Shown here one piece after another: positions 42,837 through 51,137 of a stretch of DNA of 64,000 nt. How positions within the stretch are numbered: position 1 is the stretch's first letter; each line of letters starts with the position of its first letter. Where the stretch lies: contig CBDCGU010000003.1 of assembly GCA_965216945.1 (NCBI GenBank), positions 1-64,000 of the forward strand. The letters run 5' to 3'. A program made the position numbers and the translations under genes. A model generated the notes under the pieces. The model was not told the origin of the DNA. It worked only from the letters and a program-made list of their open reading frames with translations, and made no database searches. The DNA comes from DATHZQ01 sp965216945 (GTDB lineage: Bacteria; Actinomycetota; Acidimicrobiia; Spongiisociales; UBA5794).

Positions 42837-43473
42837 GCTTCACCTCCGGGCGGACCTCGATCGGGCGCCCGCGTCGCTCACCGAATCGCACGAGCGTGGT
42901 TTCCAAATCGCCGTAGCCGACCCGGCGATGCTCGAAGCGCAATCCGAGCCGATCGGCGGCAGCCCTCGCCTTCGCCACGAGCGCCTCCGTGGGTCGTTGC
43001 GAGAGGTAGACGAGGCGGGTGTAGTTGCCGAAATACGCATCGAGGAGGTGGGGGTGGCGGTCGAGACCGAGCCCGGCCCACATGATGCGATCGAAGTGCT
43101 TGGTGAGGTAGTCGGTCAGGTAGAACGTGCCGATCTCCTCATCGGCGAGCGCGGCGAACACCGGCGAGGTGGCGTAGAACTCGTAACAGTGATCTCCGGG
43201 CAGACGGGTGGCGCCGTAGCGGGCGACGATCGGGTCGAGCAGACCGCCGGTGCCGCAGTCGGCATAGCCGACGAGGACCCGTTCGTACACATCGCCGGCT
43301 GCCGCCAGCCTCGCCTCGACGGCGCCGGGGATCCGGTCGGGCCGGTTGTGCAGCGAGGCGGGCAGACACTCGAGCTCGACGTGTTTCCAGCCGCTCGCCC
43401 TGATGACGTCGGCCAGCTCGCGGGCGAGGGCGCCGCATGCCAGCACCAGGACCCGGGGTGGAGCGTCAGACAT
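42826..43473 (-). CDS. DUF1638 protein of the corrinoid operon
   Basis: A 215-residue protein with the DUF1638 hallmarks: VLVLACGALARELADVI at the start, ECLPASLHNRPDRIP, VLVGYADCGTGGLLDPIV, LPGDHCYEFYATSP and FYLTDYLTKHFDRIM. Conserved cysteines (CGAL, CGTG, DHCYEF) could bind a metal or corrinoid. The biochemical role is unknown, but the family occurs almost always with corrinoid methyltransferase systems. The gene overlaps the corrinoid-protein gene by 8 bases and PF13769 by 11. Confidence 0.84.
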   Translation of the reverse strand: MSDAPPRVLVLACGALARELADVIRASGWKHVELECLPASLHNRPDRIPGAVEARLAAAGDVYERVLVGYADCGTGGLLDPIVARYGATRLPGDHCYEFYATSPVFAALADEEIGTFYLTDYLTKHFDRIMWAGLGLDRHPHLLDAYFGNYTRLVYLSQRPTEALVAKARAAADRLGLRFEHRRVGYGDLETTLVRFGERRGRPIEVRPEVKHAG

Positions 43474-44176
43474 CCTCGGACGCCAGCAGGCGGCGGCGGG
43501 TCACGAGCTCTTTGGCGGTTTCGGCTGCCACTGCGGCATCGCGGCAGTAGGCGTCGGCGCCGACGGCGTCGCCGAACTCCTCGTTGAGGGGCGCTCCACC
43601 GACCAGCACAAGGTAGTCGTCGCGGATGCCTCTCTCTTTCATCGCCTCGATCACGACTTTCATGTAGGGCATCGTGGTGGTGAGAAGCGCCGACATCCCC
43701 AAGATGTCGGGTTTGTGCTGCTCGAGCGCATCCAGGTACTCGTCGACGTCGGTGTTGATGCCGAGATCGACGACGTCGAACCCGGCCCCTTCCAGCATCA
43801 TCGCCACGAGGTTCTTGCCGATGTCGTGAATGTCGCCTTTGACGGTGCCGATCACGACCTTGCCGACGTTGGCGGCGCCGGTCTCGGCGAGCAGCGGCCG
43901 GAGGATCTCCATTCCCGCCTTCATCGCATTTGCGGCCAGCAACACCTCCGGGACGAAGAGGATGCCGTCCCGGAAGTCGATGCCGACGATCCGCATGCCT
44001 TCGACCAGGGCCTCGTTGAGCACGTCGCCGGCGGTCCACTCCCGCGACAGGAGGATGTTCGTGCCCTCGACGATCTCCTCGGCGAGGCCGTCGTAGAGGT
44101 CGTCGTGCATCTGTTCGACGAGCTCTTCGTCCGACAGGCTGCTGAGGTCGAGTTCTTGGTCGTGTTCGTCAGTCAT
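43466..44176 (-). CDS. Methyltransferase cognate corrinoid protein (MtbC/MttC-like)
   Basis: The 236-residue shuttle that carries methyl on cobalamin between MttB-like and pterin methyltransferases. An N-terminal four-helix cap (residues 25-110; LLSREWTAGDVLNEALVEGM, FVPEVLLAANAMKAGMEIL) precedes the Rossmann domain with the base-off motif GTVKGDIHDIGKNLVAMML (His as lower ligand), DILGMSALLTTTMPYMK and VLVGGAPLNEEFGDAVGAD. The acidic N-terminus is slightly long. ATG 44176 opens the seven-gene operon. A tandem 17-bp operator lies 83-117 bases upstream. Confidence 0.93.
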   Translation of the reverse strand: MTDEHDQELDLSSLSDEELVEQMHDDLYDGLAEEIVEGTNILLSREWTAGDVLNEALVEGMRIVGIDFRDGILFVPEVLLAANAMKAGMEILRPLLAETGAANVGKVVIGTVKGDIHDIGKNLVAMMLEGAGFDVVDLGINTDVDEYLDALEQHKPDILGMSALLTTTMPYMKVVIEAMKERGIRDDYLVLVGGAPLNEEFGDAVGADAYCRDAAVAAETAKELVTRRRLLASEDV

Positions 44177-44258
44177 GGTGGTCTCGCGGGGCGGGCTGGT
44201 GGCAACCAACCGGTGCCGTCCCACGACCTGGTTTGGCTGTCCTTGATCCGGCCCGATG

Positions 44259-44293
44259 GTTCCATGATACGGAACGGTCCTACATGGTGGAAC
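44259..44293 (-). promoter_or_regulatory. Composite IclR operator of the corrinoid operon
   Basis: In the direction of the corrinoid-protein gene it reads GTTCCACCATGTAGGAC, one C, then GTTCCGTATCATGGAAC. Each 17-mer is an inverted repeat (the second ideal at its ends, GTTCC/GGAAC). The same distal-C-proximal arrangement is repeated before the flavoprotein gene, fhs and iclR. Confidence 0.75.
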
Positions 44294-44423
44294 ACTACAA
44301 CACCGGCATCCCCCTCGCCACCCGTTCCGCTGCCGCCGGATCGACCCGGAGTCACATTGAACAGCCCTCTGGCGGGCCAGTAGCGTGGTTCTGGGAATGC
44401 GTCACCCGCCGCCGGCAGGTAGT

Positions 44424-44458
44424 GTTCCACCATGTAGCATCGTGCCACATCGTGGTAC
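44424..44458 (+). promoter_or_regulatory. Composite IclR operator of the flavoprotein-etf operon
   Basis: Reads GTTCCACCATGTAGCAT, C, GTGCCACATCGTGGTAC in the direction of the flavoprotein gene, 40-74 bases before its start codon. The distal half together with its flank repeats, in inverted orientation, 19 bases of the site at 44279-44297. The 130 bases between the two operators (44294-44423) hold no gene. Confidence 0.75.
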
Positions 44459-44497
44459 GCCGCGCCCAGCCACCACCCGCATGAAGGAGCAGACGTC

Positions 44498-47008
44498 GTG
44501 AGCGATCTACCCACGAAGGCAAAGGTCGTCGTCGTCGGCGCCGGCATCGTCGGGAACTCGGTCGTGAAGCATCTCGCCGAGCTCGGGTGGCGTGAGATCG
44601 TGCAGCTCGACAAAGGCCCACTCCCCAACCCCGGCGGCTCCACAGGACATGCGTCCAACTTCATCTTCCCGGTCGACCACAACAAGGAAATGGCCTACCT
44701 GACGCTGGACAGCCAGCAGCAGTACGAAGAGATGGGCGTCAACACGACGTGTGGTGGCATCGAAGTGGCCCGGACCGAGGCGCGCATGGAGGAGCTGAAG
44801 CGGCGTATGACGTCCGCCACCGCCTGGGGCATCGAGTCCAGGCTGCTCACCCCGCAGGAGGTGAAGGAGATGGTGCCGTTCATCGACGAGGGCATCATCC
44901 TCGGCGGATGGTACACACCGAGCGTCTCGGTCGTCGACTCCCTACGCGCCGGCACGATCATGCGAGAACGTGCCATGGAGCTCGGGGCCCTCACCGTCTC
45001 CCCCAACACCGAGGTGACCGACGTCACCGTCGAGGACGGCGCCGTGACGGGAGTCACGACGGACAAGGGCCACATCGAATGCGAGTACGTCGTGATCGCC
45101 TGTGGTGTGTGGAGCCCGCGCATCGCGGCAATGGCGGGAGCGACCATCCCACTGACGCCCGCCGTTCACCAGATGATCGACGTGGGGCCGCTCGAGCCGC
45201 TGCAGTCGACCAACAACGAGATCGGCTACCCGATCGTGCGCGACATGGACACGTTCTGCTACGAAAGACAGACGGCGGGTTCCATGGAGGTCGGCTCGTA
45301 CGCCCACCGACCGATCTTCCACCACCCCGACACGATCCCCTCGATCGAGGAGTCGCGGCTCTCCCCCACCGAGCTGCCGCTGACGATGGACGACTTCGAC
45401 CCCCAACTCGAACAGGCCCTGGAGCTGATGCCGTTCCTCGGCGACGCCGAGATCAAATACGGCATCAACGGATTGCTCTCCCTGACACCGGATGCGATGC
45501 CCCTCGTCGGCGAGACGGTCGAGGTACGAAACCTCTGGTCGTGTGCCGCCATCTGGATCAAGGAGGGCCCGGGCACGGGCCGGGCGCTCGCCGAGTGGAT
45601 GACCTATGGCTATCCGGAGATCGACCCGCACGCCTCGGACATCGCCCGTTTCTACACCTACCAGCGGAGCGAGCATCACATCCTCGAGCGCTGCGCCGAG
45701 CACTTCAACAAGACATACGGCATCGTTCACCCGCGCGAGCAGTGGGACTCGGAGCGGCTGAGCCGGATCGCCCCGTTTCACGTGCGGACTCAAGCGCTGG
45801 GCGCCGTCTACTTCGAGGCCGGAGGGTGGGAGCGGCCCCACTGGTACGAGAGCAATACCCCGCTGCTGGAGAAGTACGCCGACCAGATCCCGGAGCGTCC
45901 CCACGAGTGGGATGCCCGATGGTGGTCGCCGATTCAGAACGCCGAGCACCTCGCCCTCCGCGAGAGCGTCGGAATGGTCGACGTGACAGCGTTCGCCATC
46001 TTCGACTTCACCGGACCTGGAGTGGTCGACTACATCGAGAAGATGGCGGTGAACAAGTGCGACCGACCCGTCGGCGCGGCGATCTACACACCGCTGTTGA
46101 ACGAGCAGGGAGGGTTCCGCTCCGACCTGACCATCATGCGCCTCGGCGACAGGCACTTCCGGGTCGTCACGGGTGGATTCGACGGAGGACGCGACAAGTA
46201 CTGGTTCCGCAAGTGGCTGCCGCACGATGGGTCGGTGGTGATGGAGGACATGACATCCGCGATCTGCACGGTCGGCGTGTGGGGCCCCAACGCCCGCAAC
46301 CTCGTGAGCACGGTCACCCGCGACGACATCTCCAACGAAGGCTTCCGCTACGGCTCCGTCAAGCAGGTGACCATCGGGTCCATCCCATGCACGATGTTCA
46401 GGATCTCCTACGTCGGTGATCTGGGCTGGGAGATCTACACCAACATGGAGCACGGTCTGAAGCTGTGGGACCTCCTCTGGGAGGCCGGCCAGGAGTTCGG
46501 CGTGGTCCCGGTCGGAGCCGGGGTCTACGGGACGACGGGGCGGCTCGAGAAGGGATACCGGCTGATGGGAGCCGAGCTCGAGTCCGAGTACACGCCGATC
46601 GAGGCCGGTCTGGCCCGGCCCAAGGTGAAGGCCGCCGACTTCATCGGCAAGGCGGCCTATCTCGCCGCCCGCGAGGAAGAGCCCGCCGCCATCTGCTGCA
46701 CGCTCACGATGGAGTCGCACGTCTCCGACTCCGGTATTGCCCGGTTCCCGATGGGCGGCAACGAACCGATCCTCACGCTCGACGGCCGGCGCATCGTCGA
46801 TGGCAAGGGCCGAGTCTCGCGAGTCACCAGCGCCGGCGCCGGTCCCTCGGTCGGCAAATACCTGCTTCTCGGATACCTGCCGCCCGAGTACGCCGTCGTG
46901 GGCACCGAGTTGCAGATCATGTACCAGAACGAGTTGTTCCCGGTGAAGGTGGCCGTAGCCGGGAGCACACCGCTGTTCGATCCCGACGACACGCGCATGA
47001 AGGCCTGA
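44498..47008 (+). CDS. FAD-dependent dimethylglycine/sarcosine dehydrogenase-like protein with GcvT domain
   Basis: An 836-residue oxidative demethylase. Residues 1-400 are a DAO-type FAD domain: VVVVGAGIVGNSVVKHLAEL (dinucleotide fold) and PNPGGSTGHASNF, where His51 matches the covalent-flavin histidine of dimethylglycine dehydrogenase. From about residue 430 follows a folate-binding GcvT aminomethyltransferase region (LALRESVGMVDVTAFAIFDF, YTPLLNEQGGFRSDLTIMRL, GDLGWEIYTNMEHGLKLW and a C-terminal barrel). It should oxidise N-methyl groups and hand formaldehyde to THF as methylene-THF, passing electrons to EtfAB encoded next. AAGGAG precedes GTG 44498. Whether the substrate is dimethylglycine, sarcosine or another N-methyl amine is open. 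Confidence 0.9.
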   Translation: MSDLPTKAKVVVVGAGIVGNSVVKHLAELGWREIVQLDKGPLPNPGGSTGHASNFIFPVDHNKEMAYLTLDSQQQYEEMGVNTTCGGIEVARTEARMEELKRRMTSATAWGIESRLLTPQEVKEMVPFIDEGIILGGWYTPSVSVVDSLRAGTIMRERAMELGALTVSPNTEVTDVTVEDGAVTGVTTDKGHIECEYVVIACGVWSPRIAAMAGATIPLTPAVHQMIDVGPLEPLQSTNNEIGYPIVRDMDTFCYERQTAGSMEVGSYAHRPIFHHPDTIPSIEESRLSPTELPLTMDDFDPQLEQALELMPFLGDAEIKYGINGLLSLTPDAMPLVGETVEVRNLWSCAAIWIKEGPGTGRALAEWMTYGYPEIDPHASDIARFYTYQRSEHHILERCAEHFNKTYGIVHPREQWDSERLSRIAPFHVRTQALGAVYFEAGGWERPHWYESNTPLLEKYADQIPERPHEWDARWWSPIQNAEHLALRESVGMVDVTAFAIFDFTGPGVVDYIEKMAVNKCDRPVGAAIYTPLLNEQGGFRSDLTIMRLGDRHFRVVTGGFDGGRDKYWFRKWLPHDGSVVMEDMTSAICTVGVWGPNARNLVSTVTRDDISNEGFRYGSVKQVTIGSIPCTMFRISYVGDLGWEIYTNMEHGLKLWDLLWEAGQEFGVVPVGAGVYGTTGRLEKGYRLMGAELESEYTPIEAGLARPKVKAADFIGKAAYLAAREEEPAAICCTLTMESHVSDSGIARFPMGGNEPILTLDGRRIVDGKGRVSRVTSAGAGPSVGKYLLLGYLPPEYAVVGTELQIMYQNELFPVKVAVAGSTPLFDPDDTRMKA

Positions 47009-47010
47009 CG

Positions 47011-47778
47011 ATGCGTGTGCTGGTGTGTGTCAAGCGTGTGCCGGCCCCAGGGGCCAAGATCGCCGTCACCCCGGACGGGCGAGACGTCGACACCAATCTC
47101 CTCGGGTTCACCGTCAGCCCCCACGAGGAGTGTGCGGTGGAGGAAGCGGTCCGCATCGTCGAGAACCATGGCGGCAGCGCCACCGTGCTCACGCTTGGGC
47201 CCCCCGAAGCCGAGGAGCAAATCCGCACGGCCTACTCGGTGGGTGCCACACACGGGGTGCTGATCGAAACGCCCGTCACCGACTGGGAGCCCATCGCCAC
47301 GGCATCAGCCATCACGGCGACGGTTCAGGAGCTGGAGGCAAGGGACGGACCATTCGACCTGCTGCTGTTCGGCAACGAGTCGGCCGACTCGGGAGGATTC
47401 CAGGTCGGCATCCGCGTCGCAAGAGCGCTTGGTCGCCCCATCGTCTCAGGCATCAAGGGCATCGACATCGGCGACGGCACGATCACAGCCCGACGGGAGA
47501 CACCGCACGGCTCCGAGGTCTACGAGGTACCACTCCCGGCGGCGGTCGCCGTCAAAGAAGGAATCAACCTGCCCCGCTACCCGACCCTCAAGACCCGCAT
47601 GTCGGCCAAGAAGCTCCCGGTGGAGAAGACGGCCGCCGAGCCGGCACCGGGGCCGCAGTCAAAGGTCAGGTTCGAGGCGCCGCCTCAGGTGGCTTCGTCC
47701 GTGGAGATCCTCGGGAACGGGCCGGATGCGGCACGTGCCGTGGTCGACGTGCTGGAAGAGCTGGGGATCGTCGGATGA
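47011..47778 (+). CDS. etfB: Electron transfer flavoprotein, beta subunit
   Basis: A 255-residue ETF beta subunit, with RVLVCVKRVPAPGAKI at the N-terminus, LLGFTVSPHEECAVEEAVRI, LTLGPPEAEEQIRTAYSVGA and the family signature around VAVKEGINLPRYPTLKTRMS, which contacts the dehydrogenase. It starts 2 bases after the flavoprotein gene and overlaps etfA by ATGA. Together the two subunits should accept electrons from the upstream demethylating flavoprotein and pass them to the quinone pool; an ETF:quinone oxidoreductase is not in the window. Confidence 0.94.
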   Translation: MRVLVCVKRVPAPGAKIAVTPDGRDVDTNLLGFTVSPHEECAVEEAVRIVENHGGSATVLTLGPPEAEEQIRTAYSVGATHGVLIETPVTDWEPIATASAITATVQELEARDGPFDLLLFGNESADSGGFQVGIRVARALGRPIVSGIKGIDIGDGTITARRETPHGSEVYEVPLPAAVAVKEGINLPRYPTLKTRMSAKKLPVEKTAAEPAPGPQSKVRFEAPPQVASSVEILGNGPDAARAVVDVLEELGIVG

Positions 47779-48746
47779 CGTATCTCTATCTCCTCGAGCA
47801 CGACCGTGGCGAGATGAACGATGCGACATTGGGTGGGCTGACCGCCGCCGTCGAGCTGGCTCGCGGCCACGGGACGGTGGTCGACGTCGCCGTCTTGGGA
47901 AGGAGTGGTGACGCGCTTGCGGCGGACCTCGCCGGCTCGGGAGCCGCCACGGTCCATCAGGTCCACCACGAGCTGCTCGCCGACTACGGACCGGACGCTT
48001 GGGCAGAGGCCCTGAGCGCCCTGGGAGACGCAGTGGGAGCGACCGCCTATCTCGCCACGGGCACCGATCGGGGCAACGAGGTGCTGGCCCACGTGGCGGC
48101 GATCGCCGGCACTGCGATGGTCGCCAACTGCCTCGATGTCCACGACACCGGCGAAGCGTGGGAAGTCAAGCGCCTGCGCTGGGGCGGGAGCCTGCACGAG
48201 ATCACCCGGCTCGAAGCTCCGCTGAGGATTGCCACATTTGCCCCACACACCACCGAACCCAAGACCGTGTCGGGTGACGCTCCCACGATCACCACATTCA
48301 CCCCGGATCTCAGCGAGCGCGCTGCGATCACTCTGGTGCGGGATCGGGTCGTGACCGCCGAGGGTGTCACCCTGGCCACCGCACCCGTGGTGGTCAGCGG
48401 CGGGCGCGGCGTCGGCAGCGCCGAAGGCTTCGCCGCTCTCGAGGAACTGGCGGATCTGGTGAATGGAGTCGTGGGTTGCAGCCGTGTCGTGACCAACAAC
48501 GGGTGGCGGCCGCACTCCGATCAGGTCGGGCAGACCGGTACCGTGGTCGCCCCCGATCTGTACATCGCATGCGGCATCTCCGGCGCCGTCCAGCACTGGG
48601 TTGGCATGATGAACGCCAAACACGTCTTGGCCATCAACACGGATCCGGAAGCCCCGATGGTCACCAAGGCCGACTGGGCGGTGGTCGCCGACCTGCACGC
48701 AGTGCTCCCCGCCGTGGTCGAGGAGATCAAGCGCCGCAGGGGTTGA
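47775..48746 (+). CDS. etfA: Electron transfer flavoprotein, alpha subunit
   Basis: A 323-residue ETF alpha subunit. The first 190 residues form the domain shared with EtfB (YLATGTDRGNEVLAHVAAIA, MVANCLDVHDTGEAWEVKRL); the C-terminal 130 bind FAD: VVVSGGRGVGSAEGFAALEE, NGWRPHSDQVGQTGTVVAPD and LYIACGISGAVQHWVGMMNA, followed by INTDPEAPMVTKADWAVVAD. It ends the flavoprotein-etfB-etfA operon; a very long hairpin lies 12 bases after the stop. Confidence 0.95.
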   Translation: MTYLYLLEHDRGEMNDATLGGLTAAVELARGHGTVVDVAVLGRSGDALAADLAGSGAATVHQVHHELLADYGPDAWAEALSALGDAVGATAYLATGTDRGNEVLAHVAAIAGTAMVANCLDVHDTGEAWEVKRLRWGGSLHEITRLEAPLRIATFAPHTTEPKTVSGDAPTITTFTPDLSERAAITLVRDRVVTAEGVTLATAPVVVSGGRGVGSAEGFAALEELADLVNGVVGCSRVVTNNGWRPHSDQVGQTGTVVAPDLYIACGISGAVQHWVGMMNAKHVLAINTDPEAPMVTKADWAVVADLHAVLPAVVEEIKRRRG

Positions 48747-48757
48747 GCGACCCCGTA

Positions 48758-48811
48758 CCCGTTCTTGCGTAGCTCATGGCGGCATTCCGCCGTGAGCTAC
48801 GCAAGAACGGG
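48758..48811. terminator. 54-bp near-perfect hairpin after etfA
   Basis: The arm CCCGTTCTTGCGTAGCTCA (48758-48776) pairs perfectly with 48793-48811, then TGGCGG pairs with CCGCCG (one wobble) around the loop CATT: 25 pairs in all. There is no T-tract after it, so it may stop transcription without a U-tail, protect the etf mRNA end, or be a repeat family member. Confidence 0.6.
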
Positions 48812-48934
48812 CCGCGATCGCCCTCGCTCGACCCAGCACGACGCACAACGGAACGATCAGTCGTCGATCACCTGTCAGAATTCCGGTGTAGGCGAACAAT
48901 CAACAGATGAGACCGACACCGGGGAGCAGATCCG

Positions 48935-49480
48935 GTGCCCGACACCACGAGAACCCGGTTCACCCGCCTCTACGAGGAGTATTACGACGACGTGCTCGCC
49001 TACTGCAGCCGCCGCATCGGCCCAACCGAGGCCGACGACGCCACCGCCGACGTGTTCGCCGTGGCCTGGCGCCGCATCGATGACATCGAATGGCCTACGG
49101 TGCGTCCCTGGCTGTACGGCGTCGCGCGCGGCGTCCTCGCCAATCGTCTTCGGTCGAGTGGGCGACGGAGGCGGCTGCTGGATCGCATTTCCGGCATGGC
49201 TCCCGTCTTCGAGGAGCTGCCCGAGGTGCAGGTGGTGCGACGCGCCCAGGACGAAGCCATCATCGCCGCCGTGCAGAGTCTCAAACCCACCGATCAGGAG
49301 GTGCTCTTGCTCGCCGCATGGGAGGAGCTCAAGGCACCCGAGATCGCACAGGCGCTCGGAATCTCCACGTCGGCGGCAGAGCAGCGCCTGCATCGCGCCA
49401 AGAGGCGTCTTGCGGCGGCGCTGCCCTCGCACCAGGCCTCCACCAACCAGCCGCTGCGCTCCGGCGATGGAGGCCGATGA
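48935..49480 (+). CDS. ECF (sigma-70 family) RNA polymerase sigma factor
   Basis: A 181-residue ECF sigma factor. Region 2 is RFTRLYEEYYDDVLAYCSRR with DATADVFAVAWRRIDDI (residues 8-55), the W-RPWLYGVARGVLANRLRS segment ends it, and region 4 is LKPTDQEVLLLAAWEELKAP with EIAQALGISTSAAEQRLHRA (about 115-160), the helix-turn-helix for the -35 element. GGGGAG lies 8 bases before GTG 48935. Its stop overlaps the following gene, which encodes a membrane-anchored protein in the place where an anti-sigma factor is normally found. Confidence 0.92.
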   Translation: MPDTTRTRFTRLYEEYYDDVLAYCSRRIGPTEADDATADVFAVAWRRIDDIEWPTVRPWLYGVARGVLANRLRSSGRRRRLLDRISGMAPVFEELPEVQVVRRAQDEAIIAAVQSLKPTDQEVLLLAAWEELKAPEIAQALGISTSAAEQRLHRAKRRLAAALPSHQASTNQPLRSGDGGR

Positions 49481-50562
49481 TGTCCGTCGAGGCAGCCTTC
49501 CGACAGCTTCAGGAAGCAAACCCGGTGCCTGAGCCCGGGGCGCTCAGACGGCAGCGCCGGGGCGCAGCCGACTTCCACGCCGAGGCCAAGCGAAGGAGCA
49601 CGACCTTGCAGACACAGCAGATCCCTCGCGTCGCCACCCGCCCCGACGAGTCACATCGGCACTCGAGACGGTGGGCGGCAGCCCTCGCCTCCGGCGTCGG
49701 ACTGCTGGCCGTGTTCGTCATCTTCTCCGGAATCGGCGACCGTGGATTGGACACCGTCGCCGGGGAGGGTGTCTTGACGGTCGATGTGCTCACCGACCTC
49801 GACATGTCGCCATTCACCGATGCAACCGGGGACGTCGCCACCGGCTTCGACATCGACCTCCTTGCAGAGATGGCTCGGCGCAGCGGCCTCACCCTCGCTA
49901 CCTCCGAGAGCCTGAGCGTGTTCTCCGCACAGCCCCAGGCGCACCTCTTCCTGGCGGAGTTCGGGACGGTCGACGTGACGACCCGCGGGTACCGGGCGGA
50001 CATCTACAGGTATGCAGACGCCATCAACGTGAGCGGTGACCGGCTGGAACGCCAAGCCCGATTCACCGACCCCTACTTCCTCCAGGACTTCGCATTGATC
50101 GTCGATCCTCAGGCGTCGCCCGATGTGACGTCTACCGCCGACCTGACCGCCGGCGATGTCGTGGCCGCTTGGGGTGATGCCAATGCGTCCTTTTGGATCG
50201 ACGACAATCTCGCACCAAGGGGCATCGTGCCCGGCTACGTATTCGACGCAGGACCACGCCGGCCGGGCTCGGCGTCTCCGCAGACACCATTGGACTCCGT
50301 CGCCGCCGGCGAGGCGGTGGCTGCCATCGTGCACTCCGCCATCGCATCCGACTTGCTGCAGCAGCATCCGCACCTGAGCGTCGTCGACGTCATCGACGCC
50401 AACGTCCCGCTCGGCTTCGCCGTCGACCCGGACAACCCGGCGCTCCTGATGGCGCTCAACCGAGCGCTGGCGGAGATGATCGAAGATGGCTCCTATCAGG
50501 CGATCTACGACACGTGGTTCGACGATCCAAGCGGGAGCGTGGCCGCAGGAGAACGCAGCTGA
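49477..50562 (+). CDS. Membrane-anchored periplasmic-binding-protein-like (SBP_bac_3) partner of the ECF sigma factor
   Basis: A 361-residue protein with a cytoplasmic N-terminus of about 64 residues (VEAAFRQLQEANPVPEPGAL, the kind of segment seen in ECF-linked anti-sigma proteins), one transmembrane helix (66-85; WAAALASGVGLLAVFVIFSG), and an extracytoplasmic domain like amino-acid-binding proteins: GVLTVDVLTDLDMSPFTDAT, VATGFDIDLLAEMARRSGL, YADAINVSGDRLERQARFTD, YFLQDFALIVDP and LGFAVDPDNPALLMALNRAL. Overlap with the sigma gene by ATGA and this topology suggest a sensor that holds the sigma factor until a ligand binds. The role is inference; no ABC permease is adjacent. Confidence 0.72.
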   Translation: MMSVEAAFRQLQEANPVPEPGALRRQRRGAADFHAEAKRRSTTLQTQQIPRVATRPDESHRHSRRWAAALASGVGLLAVFVIFSGIGDRGLDTVAGEGVLTVDVLTDLDMSPFTDATGDVATGFDIDLLAEMARRSGLTLATSESLSVFSAQPQAHLFLAEFGTVDVTTRGYRADIYRYADAINVSGDRLERQARFTDPYFLQDFALIVDPQASPDVTSTADLTAGDVVAAWGDANASFWIDDNLAPRGIVPGYVFDAGPRRPGSASPQTPLDSVAAGEAVAAIVHSAIASDLLQQHPHLSVVDVIDANVPLGFAVDPDNPALLMALNRALAEMIEDGSYQAIYDTWFDDPSGSVAAGERS

Positions 50563-51020
50563 TGAAAGCGATCGATGCCGCCGTCTGGAACAGCACGTCG
50601 TTCTGGAGTGAGGACGCAGAGCACGAGTTCGCCCGGGCTCGGCGGCGCGCCACCCGAGAACGGTTGCTCGCCTGGGTGCTGAATCGTTGCGCCCGGTTGG
50701 AGTCCTTCGATGCGCTTCGCACCCGGCGCCGGCTGCTGCCGACAGCGGGACGCCGTATCGCCACCGTGCCGCTGGATCGCATCGTGGGCACATTGGGGAA
50801 GGGCGAGTTGTTCACGCGGTCGTTCCATCCGAAGGCGAACCGTCTCAAGGCCCGCTGGAAGAGCGTGTACGCCCTGGTTCGCGGCCTGCGCGGATCAGAT
50901 CCTGTCGAGCTGTACGAGGTGGGCGACGTCTACTACGTGGTGGACGGCCACTTCCGCATCTCGGTGGCGCGTTCCCTGAAGTCGCCGTCGATCGAAGCCA
51001 GCATCCGCCGCTGGCAGTAG
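50562..51020 (+). CDS. ParB/Srx-like domain protein of the sigma operon
   Basis: A 152-residue basic protein. Its C-terminal third, DPVELYEVGDVYYVVDGHFR followed by ISVARSL, looks like the conserved end of ParB-nuclease-like domains (VVDGHHRxxAA). The N-terminal half is helical and arginine-rich (ARARRRATRERLLAWVLNRC). TGATG couples it to the previous gene and AGGAGAA is the ribosome site. Function unknown; it may modulate the sigma/sensor pair or be regulated by it. Confidence 0.62.
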   Translation: MKAIDAAVWNSTSFWSEDAEHEFARARRRATRERLLAWVLNRCARLESFDALRTRRRLLPTAGRRIATVPLDRIVGTLGKGELFTRSFHPKANRLKARWKSVYALVRGLRGSDPVELYEVGDVYYVVDGHFRISVARSLKSPSIEASIRRWQ

Positions 51021-51033
51021 CCCGGGCGCACCA

Positions 51034-51061
51034 TTGCCATCGCATGCATCTCTGCTAACTT
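51034..51061 (+). promoter_or_regulatory. Promoter of the SAM-II-like riboswitch transcript
   Basis: TTGCCA (51034-51039) and TAACTT (51056-51061) with a 16-base spacer. The predicted RNA would begin just before the aptamer. The -35 is identical to the one before metH. Confidence 0.55.
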
Positions 51062-51074
51062 CCACGTCAGAAAC

Positions 51075-51127
51075 AGCGCCAGATTTGACTCGTCAGCTTG
51101 CGGGCGCTCTAGAAGTACAGCTAAAGC
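51075..51127 (+). ncRNA. SAM-II-like (metA motif) riboswitch aptamer
   Basis: P1 strands AGCGCC (51075-51080) and GGCGCT (51103-51108) pair perfectly. The loop carries GATTTGACTC and GCTTGC, and the 3' part ends in AAGTACAGCTAAAGC, which corresponds to the GCUAAA pseudoknot strand of SAM-II. The order GATTTGA, GCTTGC, P1 3' strand, GCTAAA matches what I recall of the SAM-II consensus (SAM-V is a structural relative). The downstream gene uses homocysteine to make methionine, the expected target. The class is typical of alphaproteobacteria, so presence here is notable. Confidence 0.75.
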
Positions 51128-51137
51128 GACACGGCAC

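Noticed and set aside
48850..48934. GGAAC-containing ECF-type autopromoter before the sigma gene
   Set aside because: A GGAAC is present (48850-48854) but no matching -10 (CGTC or GTT type) occurs at 16-17 bases; too weak to report.
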